Source: DYQY01 sp964643725 (GTDB lineage Bacteria; Margulisbacteria; Riflemargulisbacteria; GWF2-35-9; DYQY01). Taken from it: a stretch of DNA of 36,113 nucleotides. A program made the position numbers and the translations under genes. Location of the stretch: NCBI GenBank assembly GCA_964643725.1, contig CAZXTL010000023.1:1-36113 (forward strand), given 5' to 3'. This document shows, piece after piece, positions 30,993 through 36,113 of the stretch; positions within the stretch are counted from its first letter, which is position 1; each line of letters begins with the position of its first letter. The notes under the pieces were generated by a model, which did not search any database, was not told the DNA's origin, and worked only from the letters and a program-made list of their open reading frames with translations.

Positions 30993-31196
30993 ATGGCAAT
31001 TTCCGAATCATTATTAAAAGAGGCAATGAATTTAAAAGCACACGAGAAAATGCTTTTTATTGAAGCCTTAATTAAGAATCTAGATAACTCAAATCCTGAA
31101 CTAAATGCTATTTGGGTAGATGAATCTTTTAAACGATTACGAAAGTATGAGAAAGGACTTTCAAAAACTTATACATACGAAGAAATACTTGGGTAA
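30993..31196 (+). CDS. addiction module antitoxin (TIGR02574-like), intact
   Basis: The 67-residue protein AISESLLKEAMNLKAHEKML, FIEALIKNLDNSNPELNAIW, RLRKYEKGL matches the addiction-module component family that accompanies RelE/ParE-type toxins. The C-terminal third wraps the toxin in known relatives. The toxin gene follows after 6 nt. It is a paralogue of the frameshifted copy at 28670, with clear similarity through the first 45 residues. Confidence 0.8.
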   Translation: MAISESLLKEAMNLKAHEKMLFIEALIKNLDNSNPELNAIWVDESFKRLRKYEKGLSKTYTYEEILG

Positions 31197-31202
31197 TTTC
31201 AA

Positions 31203-31493
31203 ATGAATGTAATATTTATTGAAGAAGCAAAGCTTGAGATAGATGATACTGTTTTATTTTATGAGCTTGAGCAAAAAAACTTAGGGCTACTTTTTAAAAA
31301 AGAGTTAAAGCGGTTAATTGATATTATTGTTGACTATCCTGAAATTGGAAGTAATGAGAACTATAATTTAAAGTCTTTATTGTTACACAAGTTTCCCTAT
31401 AAAGTTATTTATTCTGTTAATAATGATCAAATTTTAATTTTGGCTATAGCTCATCAACACCGTAAGCCTGAATATTGGGCAGACAGAAACTAA
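31203..31493 (+). CDS. RelE/ParE-type toxin, intact
   Basis: The 96-residue toxin has FIEEAKLEIDDTVLFYELEQ (two N-terminal helices), IDIIVDYPEIGSNEN, LLLHKFPYKVIYSVNNDQIL and the terminal AIAHQHRKPEYWADR, the usual ParE/RelE ending of short C-terminal basic residues. Such toxins cut ribosome-bound mRNA (RelE) or poison gyrase (ParE); this sequence alone does not separate the two, though the ending is more common in the ParE-like group. It forms an operon with the antitoxin upstream. Confidence 0.85.
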   Translation: MNVIFIEEAKLEIDDTVLFYELEQKNLGLLFKKELKRLIDIIVDYPEIGSNENYNLKSLLLHKFPYKVIYSVNNDQILILAIAHQHRKPEYWADRN

Positions 31494-31623
31494 ATTGATT
31501 CCCGCCGGAGTTTACACTCGAGAAATCGGGTGCGGGAATGACTTCGTCCAGAACACATCAATTCCTCCGTTCACTGTTTCCCATTCTTCCATTCTTCCAT
31601 TCATCCAATCATCCAATCCTCCA
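31494..31623 (+). repeat. palindromic repeat followed by pyrimidine-rich array
   Basis: ATTCCCGCCGGAGTTTACAC, CGGGTGCGGGAATGAC (31499-31541) is the right-hand type of the GTCATTCCCGC dispersed palindrome. Then CATTCTTCCATTCTTCC and CATCCAATCATCCAATCC words fill the space up to the leuS promoter. Confidence 0.7.
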
Positions 31624-31660
31624 TTGACCATTAACCACTGACCATTTACAATTTACTCCT
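31624..31660 (+). promoter_or_regulatory. leaderless-type promoter of leuS
   Basis: -35 TTGACC (31624-31629), 17 nt, -10 TACAAT (31647-31652), 8 nt to ATG 31661. The TACAATTTAC core is the same as at asnB. CTCCT just before ATG is not a Shine-Dalgarno. The array words CCATTGACCATTAACCACTG, GACCATT create the -35, so the promoter lies in repeat-derived DNA. Confidence 0.65.
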
Positions 31661-34150
31661 ATGTTTAATCATCTAAATTTCGAACAAAAGTGGCAAGATA
31701 AATGGGAAGAAGCCAAGATATATAAAACGGTTGAAGACAGTTCTTTTCCTAAAGATAAAAGATATTATATTTTGGACATGTTTCCTTATCCATCTGGAGC
31801 AGGACTACATGTTGGTCATCCAGAAGGTTACACTGCCTCAGATATTCTTGCTAGATTCAAACGTATGAATGGCTTTAATGTTCTGCACCCAATGGGTTGG
31901 GACGCATTTGGTCTTCCTGCTGAGAATTATGCAATTAAAACAGGAACACAGCCAGCTATTACTACTCAAGCAAATATTGATAATTTTAGACGTCAGATAA
32001 AGAGCATTGGTTTTTCATATGATTGGGATAGAGAAATCGACACAACTGATCCTAGTTATTTTAAATGGACACAGTGGATATTTCTAAAACTGTTTGAAAA
32101 TGGTCTTGCCTATGAAGATACCTTTCCTATTAATTGGTGTCCTTCCTGCAAAACAGGTCTTGCTAACGAAGAAGTTGTAGACGGGAAATGCGACCGTTGT
32201 GGTGAGCAAGTTACTAAGAAGAACCTTCGTCAGTGGATGTTAAAGATTACTGCTTATGCAGAAAGGCTTTTAACGGACCTAGACGAGCTTGATTGGCCAG
32301 AAGCAATCAAACTTATGCAAAGGAACTGGATAGGCAAAAGCACAGGCGCTGAAGTTGATTTTAAACTAGATGGTAGCAATGATGTCATCAAAGTATATAC
32401 AACAAGACCAGATACTTTGTATGGCGCAACTTATATGGTGCTTTCTCCAGAGCATCAGCTAGTTAAGAAGATAACTTCCTATGCACAAGCGAAAGAAGTT
32501 ACAGAATACATCCGTAAAGCTAGTTTAATGTCTGACACTGAACGAGTATTTTTAAATAAAGATAAAACAGGTGCTTTCACAGGTTCCTATGCTATTAATC
32601 CATTGAATGGAAATAAGGTTCCTGTTTGGATAGCTGATTATGTTCTTAGTTCTTATGGAACAGGAGCAATTATGGCAGTTCCAGCCCATGATGAAAGAGA
32701 TTTTGAGTTTGCTAGTACTTTTGGGTTGCCGATTATCCAAGTAGTTGCTCCTCTCGATAAAATTTCTTCGAAATCACTCGAGGAACAAAAGCCGGTCACT
32801 GAGCTTCGGTCACCGAGTGATTTTGCATCGCAAAATTGTATCGAGGTGTCGAAGTGTGAGGCTTTTACAGGCGAAGGTGTAGCAATAAATTCTGGTGAGT
32901 ATGATGGACTTTCTACTGCAGAATTCAAGAAAGCTGTTATTAATCTTTTGGAATCCAAAGGAGTAGGCAAGGGTGCTGTTAATTATAAGCTCAGAGACTG
33001 GGTCTTTTCTCGTCAACGTTATTGGGGAGAACCAATTCCTGTTGTTCATTGTCCAAAGTGTGGCGTTGTTGGAATACCTGAGAGTGAACTTCCTTTAGAA
33101 TTACCTAAAGTTGATAAATATGAACCATCAGGCACAGGAGAGTCACCACTTGTAAATATAAGAGAGTGGATGGAAACTACTTGTCCAAAGTGCAGTGGCA
33201 AAGCAGAGAGAGAATCTAACACTATGCCTCAATGGGCAGGTTCTTCCTGGTATTTTCTTCGTTATATAGACCCATTAAATAATGAAAAGCTAGCGGATAT
33301 AGATAAACTTAAACACTGGTTACCAGTTGATTCCTATATTGGTGGAGCAGAGCATGCTGTATTGCATCTTCTTTATGCACGTTTTTGGTATAAATTTTTA
33401 TATGATATTGGTGTAGTTCCTACCAAAGAACCTTTTAATAAATTAACTAATCAAGGCCTTATTATGGGTGAAGATGGACAGAAGATGTCTAAGTCTTTAG
33501 GAAACGTTGTAAATCCTGATGATGTTATCAAAGAATCAGGCGCTGATGTTTTAAGGCTTTATGAAATGTTTATGGGTCCACTTGAGGTTAGCAAACCATG
33601 GTCAACCAAAAACATAGTTGGTACTAGAAGATTTTTAGAAAAGGTTTGGCGTCTATTTGAGAAAGAGGTCGTAAGTACAGTTCCTTCAGATGATATTCTG
33701 AGGTCTATGCATCATGCAATCAAGAAGGTTAGTGAAGATACAGAGGCTTATAAGTTTAATACTTCAATTAGTGCTTTAATGGTGTATGTGAATGATCTTG
33801 GTAAGCTAGAAAAGCTTCCAAAGGTTTTATTGGAAACATTGCTGATTCTTTTAGCTCCATACGCTCCGCATCTTGCTGAAGAATGTTGGTGTGAGATTCT
33901 TGGTAACAAATTCAGTGTCCATCAGCAAAAATGGCCAAAATATGACAATAAATATTTAGGGTCTGATACTTGTGAAGTTGTATTTATGATAAATGGTAAA
34001 TTGCGTGATAAAGAAATGTTGCCATTAGGTGTATCTAAGGAAGAAATGTTAAAGGTTGCCAAAGAACATCTTGCAAAACAGCTTGAAAATAAAGAGATTA
34101 TTAAAGAGATCGTTGTCCCAAATAAACTAGTGAATATAGTAATAAAATAG
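31661..34150 (+). CDS. leuS: leucyl-tRNA synthetase
   Basis: This complete 829-residue enzyme charges tRNA-Leu. HIGH motif is HVGH (50-53) in PYPSGAGLHVGHPEGYTASD, a zinc-type CPSC and CDRC pair follows, the editing domain has TTRPDTLYGATY and AVPAHDERDFEFASTFGLP, and KMSKS is at 608-612 (GQKMSKSLGN). Between VPAHDERDFEF and GEGVAINSGEYDGL there are about 25-30 extra residues (around 365-399) encoded by a palindromic dispersed repeat at 32753-32858. The C-terminal EIVVPNKLVNIVIK is repeated in diverged form at 34529-34571 downstream. The gene stands alone behind a leaderless-type promoter. Confidence 0.97.
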   Translation: MFNHLNFEQKWQDKWEEAKIYKTVEDSSFPKDKRYYILDMFPYPSGAGLHVGHPEGYTASDILARFKRMNGFNVLHPMGWDAFGLPAENYAIKTGTQPAITTQANIDNFRRQIKSIGFSYDWDREIDTTDPSYFKWTQWIFLKLFENGLAYEDTFPINWCPSCKTGLANEEVVDGKCDRCGEQVTKKNLRQWMLKITAYAERLLTDLDELDWPEAIKLMQRNWIGKSTGAEVDFKLDGSNDVIKVYTTRPDTLYGATYMVLSPEHQLVKKITSYAQAKEVTEYIRKASLMSDTERVFLNKDKTGAFTGSYAINPLNGNKVPVWIADYVLSSYGTGAIMAVPAHDERDFEFASTFGLPIIQVVAPLDKISSKSLEEQKPVTELRSPSDFASQNCIEVSKCEAFTGEGVAINSGEYDGLSTAEFKKAVINLLESKGVGKGAVNYKLRDWVFSRQRYWGEPIPVVHCPKCGVVGIPESELPLELPKVDKYEPSGTGESPLVNIREWMETTCPKCSGKAERESNTMPQWAGSSWYFLRYIDPLNNEKLADIDKLKHWLPVDSYIGGAEHAVLHLLYARFWYKFLYDIGVVPTKEPFNKLTNQGLIMGEDGQKMSKSLGNVVNPDDVIKESGADVLRLYEMFMGPLEVSKPWSTKNIVGTRRFLEKVWRLFEKEVVSTVPSDDILRSMHHAIKKVSEDTEAYKFNTSISALMVYVNDLGKLEKLPKVLLETLLILLAPYAPHLAEECWCEILGNKFSVHQQKWPKYDNKYLGSDTCEVVFMINGKLRDKEMLPLGVSKEEMLKVAKEHLAKQLENKEIIKEIVVPNKLVNIVIK
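32753..32858 (+). repeat. dispersed palindromic repeat inserted in frame in leuS
   Basis: CTCGATAAAATTTCTTCG, AAATCACTCGAGG, CCGGTCACTGAGCTTCGGTC, ACCGAGTGATTTTGCATCGC, AAAATTGTATCGAGGTGTCG. The words GGTCACTGAGC, CGAGTGATTTTGC/GCAAAAT and TGTCGAAGTG belong to a repeat class common between bacterial genes, here translated as LDKISSKSLEEQ, PVTELRSPSDFASQN, CIEVSK inside the editing domain. A short relative lies at 29424. Confidence 0.75.
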
Positions 34151-34185
34151 GTGGGTGTCATCCCAGACTTGATCTGGGATCCAGT
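34105..34185 (+). repeat. leuS 3' end plus palindrome left half, copy A
   Basis: The last 15 codons of leuS and the following TGTCATCCCAGACTTGATCT, GGGATCCAGT form the left copy of an 81-bp direct repeat; copy B is at 34529-34609. Differences are mostly third-position in the coding part; the palindrome part is identical. Confidence 0.9.
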
Positions 34186-34194
34186 TTTTAGAAA

Positions 34195-34503
34195 ATGAAT
34201 TATTATTATATATATATTTTAGCAAGTGATAGAAATGGTACTCTGTATGTTGGAGTAACAAATAATTTAATTAAAAGAGTCTATGAACATAAAAATAAGT
34301 TGTATCCTGGATTTACAACGAAATATTTAGTAGACAGATTAGTTTATTTTGAAACAGTTAATGATATTAATGTTGCTATCAAGCGCGAAAAACAATTAAA
34401 GAATTGGAGAAGAGCCTGGAAGTTGGATTTAATTGAAAAAATAAATCCTGAATGGGACGATTTATATTTTAAAATGCTGGATTCTGAATCAAGTTCAGAA
34501 TGA
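34195..34503 (+). CDS. GIY-YIG nuclease superfamily protein (single domain)
   Basis: The 102-residue protein has YYIYILASDRNGTLYVGVTN (the GIY and YIG elements are YIY and YVG), NLIKRVYEHKNKL with catalytic R, and AIKREKQLKNWRRAWKLDLI with catalytic E, then INPEWDDLY. Such stand-alone UPF0213/GIY-YIG proteins are presumed nucleases, often linked to short palindromic repeats. Here the ORF sits between the left half (34157-34185) and right half (34478-34506) of a GTCATCCCAG palindrome, and its last residues DSESSSE plus stop are encoded by the right half. The gene is followed by a diverged copy of the leuS 3' end. Confidence 0.9.
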   Translation: MNYYYIYILASDRNGTLYVGVTNNLIKRVYEHKNKLYPGFTTKYLVDRLVYFETVNDINVAIKREKQLKNWRRAWKLDLIEKINPEWDDLYFKMLDSESSSE

Positions 34504-34506
34504 CAA
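34478..34506 (+). repeat. right half of the palindrome split by the GIY-YIG gene
   Basis: CTGGATTCTGAATCAAGTTC, AGAATGAC is the complement-type right arm (TTCTGAA-tcaag-TTCAGAA hairpin). It supplies the C-terminal codons and TGA stop of the GIY-YIG gene. The uninterrupted element, left plus right arms, is at 34579-34641. Confidence 0.85.
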
Positions 34507-34528
34507 TTTTATTAAATTCAACAAATAA

Positions 34529-34641
34529 TGAGATTATAGTCCCAAATACATTAGTAAATATAGTTATAAAATAGGTTGGTGTCATCCCAGACTTGATCTG
34601 GGATCCAGTCTTATGGATTCTGAATCGAGTTCAGAATGACA
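34529..34641 (+). repeat. diverged leuS 3'-end duplicate with intact palindrome, copy B
   Basis: In frame it reads NEIIVPNTLVNIVIK and stop, against KEIVVPNKLVNIVIK in leuS. It is followed by the same TGTCATCCCAGACTTGATCT, GGGATCCAGT and then the right arm without an intervening ORF (CTTATGGATTCTGAATC, GAGTTCAGAATGAC). There is no leuS sequence before it. Confidence 0.9.
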
Positions 34642-34670
34642 ATTCTAAGAATTCATTTGGATTTAATTAA

Positions 34671-34697
34671 TAAGCCCGGCTTAGCCGGGCTTTTAAG
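34671..34697 (+). terminator. rho-independent terminator (works for both strands' genes)
   Basis: GCCCGGC-TTA-GCCGGGC (34674-34690) followed by TTTTAAG on the plus strand ends the leuS side. It overlaps the stop of the minus-strand superoxide reductase, and could end that gene as well although the T-tract there is weaker. Confidence 0.8.
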
Positions 34698-35036
34698 TTA
34701 TACTTTTACAGGGTCTGATTCCCAAATGCCATGTTTGTTACATCTTGCTCTAGCAGTAATAACTGCACCAGCGTGAACATTCAATGCGAAAGTTGTTATA
34801 GGTTCCATAATAACTGCTGAAAACTCTGTTCTTCCTGCATACATACCATCTATTCTGATGATTACCCATTGAAACCAATGGTCTATTTCATTTGGATGCT
34901 TTCCAGAACCAACATTTACGTTAACTAGTACCTTGTCTTCATTTAGTCTTTCAACTTTAAGAATTGGCAAATGTTTTTCGGATGTTGTTTGCTCCATCGC
35001 GTTTTTTGATGTGTTAATTTGTTCAAATAAGCTCAT
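34698..35036 (-). CDS. superoxide reductase (neelaredoxin type)
   Basis: The 112-residue protein reduces superoxide to hydrogen peroxide in anaerobes. It has the single-iron centre II ligands in order: EKHLP (E20, K21, H22), GKHPNEIDHWFQWV (H47, H53) and CNKHGIWE (C99, H102), so the His4-Cys site and the active-site Glu-Lys are complete. There is no N-terminal desulforedoxin domain, hence class II. AGGAGG precedes the ATG, with a TATAAT (35067-35062) and TTGTAT upstream on the minus strand. It is the clearest sign of an anaerobic lifestyle. Confidence 0.93.
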   Translation of the reverse strand: MSLFEQINTSKNAMEQTTSEKHLPILKVERLNEDKVLVNVNVGSGKHPNEIDHWFQWVIIRIDGMYAGRTEFSAVIMEPITTFALNVHAGAVITARARCNKHGIWESDPVKV

Positions 35037-35061
35037 TTTTCCCTCCTTTTTCCTTTTTCTA

Positions 35062-35091
35062 ATTATAAAGGAATAGGATAGACGAATACAA
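35062..35091 (-). promoter_or_regulatory. promoter of superoxide reductase
   Basis: -10 TATAAT (35067-35062) with -35 TTGTAT (35091-35086) at 18-nt spacing. The mRNA would have a leader with the AGGAGG site. Upstream is a purine array on the plus strand (GGAGGGATAGAAGAATAGAG). Confidence 0.45.
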
Positions 35092-35176
35092 GGGGTAAAT
35101 GGAGGGATAGAAGAATAGAGGTATAGAGGAATAGCTGAAAAAACTGGTTGGGTATAGATATTGTTCCTTCTTTCAT

Positions 35177-35220
35177 TCCCCCTTAATAAGGGGGATGTCG
35201 CAAAGCGACAGGGGGATTTT
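35177..35220 (+). repeat. GGGGG palindromic repeat
   Basis: TCCCCCTTAATAAGGGGGA then TGTCGCAAAGCGACAGGGGG: same class and same first hairpin as the element at 23810, with a different second hairpin. It lies between the superoxide reductase promoter and the end of the glycosyltransferase, followed by CTCATCAACCCTTCAAC array words. Confidence 0.8.
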
Positions 35221-35267
35221 CTTTAACTCATCAACCCTTCAACTCTTAAACTCTTAAACAGTCTTAT

Positions 35268-36113
35268 TTACCTAAATATCCTATTTCTGTATTCCATATG
35301 TTTACTAGGTATTAGTAGTCCAGCGACTCCCCAGTCCATTTCCTTGTATTTTCTCCATGCAAACCATTGAGCAATAAAAGAAGGTCTATTTCCAGGTTCA
35401 AATTCATGGAAGGAACCATCATATACTCGAGTTTGAAGATTTTTGGGGTCTAATATTTCTTTAAATAATTGGTTTTTGATTTGTTCAATATCCTTTTTTT
35501 CGAATTGATTAGGGTTTTGAGATTGGAACCCATTAACAGGTCTATTAAGTTTTTGTCTTATAGATCTTTCAGGATAATGTCTGATAATTGGATAATCCCA
35601 CAGAGGTTTGTTTTTTAGTCCATATGGAAGAACTCTGGATATTTGATCTAGCTTAAAGAATATTCCTTTTTTATTTTTGAATTGACGTATTTCCAGCCCC
35701 CCAGGGCTAAAATGGGTTAATCGTTCAGTTAATGGTGCAAAATCATTATAGTTTTCTTTTTGAAGTGTGTGCAAAAAGAAATTAAGCATGTGCCAATTAA
35801 CGATATCTGCACCTTGTTTTTCTGCTTTTAATATTATTTCGTTTGGATCATCTACAAATATTTCATCACCATGAAGTAGAGAAAACCAGCCATCATATCC
35901 GTATCTTTTCTGAGCTTCTTCTAGTAGGAATTGTCTTACACCATCTGTTATTTTTCTTTTAGGGAATATCTGTTCATCTCGCAGATAATAAACAACATTA
36001 TCGTAGCTTTGGAGTATTTCAGGAGTTTTGTCGGTTGAGCCATCAAGTACAAGTATTTTATCAAAATGTTTTTTATGACTTTCCATAACATCTTCAATAA
36101 TATCTTCTTCGTT
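35268..36113 (-). CDS. glycosyltransferase family 2-like protein, 5'-truncated by window end
   Basis: The frame is open to the end of the window: the upstream codons read NEEDIIEDV before the ATG at 36086, matching the typical start of the family (RNEEDII...), so this ATG is internal. KILVLDGSTDKTPEILQSYD gives the GT-A nucleotide-binding segment and GWFSLLHGDEIFVDDP the metal-site region. C-terminal IIRHYPERSIRQKLNRPV and the WFAWRKYKEMDW stretch are seen in GT2-like family 4 enzymes. At least 281 residues. It is transcribed towards leuS, separate from the main glycan locus. Function beyond sugar transfer is open. Confidence 0.8.
   Translation of the reverse strand, partial: NEEDIIEDVMESHKKHFDKILVLDGSTDKTPEILQSYDNVVYYLRDEQIFPKRKITDGVRQFLLEEAQKRYGYDGWFSLLHGDEIFVDDPNEIILKAEKQGADIVNWHMLNFFLHTLQKENYNDFAPLTERLTHFSPGGLEIRQFKNKKGIFFKLDQISRVLPYGLKNKPLWDYPIIRHYPERSIRQKLNRPVNGFQSQNPNQFEKKDIEQIKNQLFKEILDPKNLQTRVYDGSFHEFEPGNRPSFIAQWFAWRKYKEMDWGVAGLLIPSKHMEYRNRIFR

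Noticed and set aside
34529..34571. Second leuS gene fragment as a sign of misassembly
   Set aside because: The copy differs from leuS at several, mostly silent positions and is followed by its own intact palindrome, so it is not a collapsed or repeated contig end.
1..36113. tRNA or rRNA genes
   Set aside because: I scanned for tRNA-like TTCGANTC arms with matching acceptor stems and for rRNA-like conserved stretches and saw none; a covariance search was not possible here.

Overview
This window looks like a low-GC scaffold (A+T-rich throughout) from an uncultured, probably anaerobic bacterium. It contains a run of 100 N flanked by an exact 55-bp duplication, which is typical of a metagenome assembly. 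A superoxide reductase supports an anaerobic or microaerophilic lifestyle. TGA is used as stop. Many genes have Shine-Dalgarno sites, while several have a sigma70-like -10 box only 6-8 nt before ATG and look leaderless. I cannot name the phylum; Omnitrophota-like or Patescibacteria-like genomes share this gene and repeat style, but that is an impression only.

Layout: (1) 1-1370 is an accessory edge with the tail of an AlbA/RecG-like regulator, a 23S-intervening-sequence-type four-helix-bundle gene inside a purine-rich oligonucleotide array, and a small excisionase-like HTH gene. (2) 1373-17865 is one dense, co-directional surface-polysaccharide locus. It holds a decayed 5' remnant of a sugar-1-phosphate cytidylyltransferase, a deoxysugar branch (3,5-epimerase, C-methyltransferase, ketoreductase), glycosyltransferases, a Wzx flippase, an O-acetylation set (CatB-type acetyltransferase, AlgI-like MBOAT, SGNH-like partner), FkbM and class I methyltransferases, and two membrane-anchored transglutaminase-like proteins. 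(3) 17866-23750 continues the locus with asnB, a Wzy-like polymerase, a Wzz-like chain-length protein and a GT4 transferase. asnB lies between two direct copies of a 220-300-bp repeat that may encode a structured RNA. (4) 23750-31500 is a toxin-antitoxin island: wHTH plus nucleotidyltransferase, Bro-N/DinD-like protein, MNT/HEPN, zeta-like kinase with small partner (frameshifted), a broken and an intact RelE/ParE-type pair, and a Fic protein. Spacers here consist largely of short pyrimidine-rich pseudo-tandem arrays and A/T-rich inverted elements. (5) 31661-36113 carries leuS, a GIY-YIG gene sitting in a palindromic repeat next to a duplicated leuS 3' end, a superoxide reductase, and a truncated glycosyltransferase on the minus strand.

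The main theme beyond gene content is invasion by short palindromic repeats. Two are fused in frame inside housekeeping-type enzymes (AsnB and LeuS), several supply stop codons and C-terminal residues of genes, and one is split by a GIY-YIG ORF. A second theme is compact regulation: four leaderless-type promoters and two paired-operator arrangements in front of likely autoregulated DNA-binding genes.
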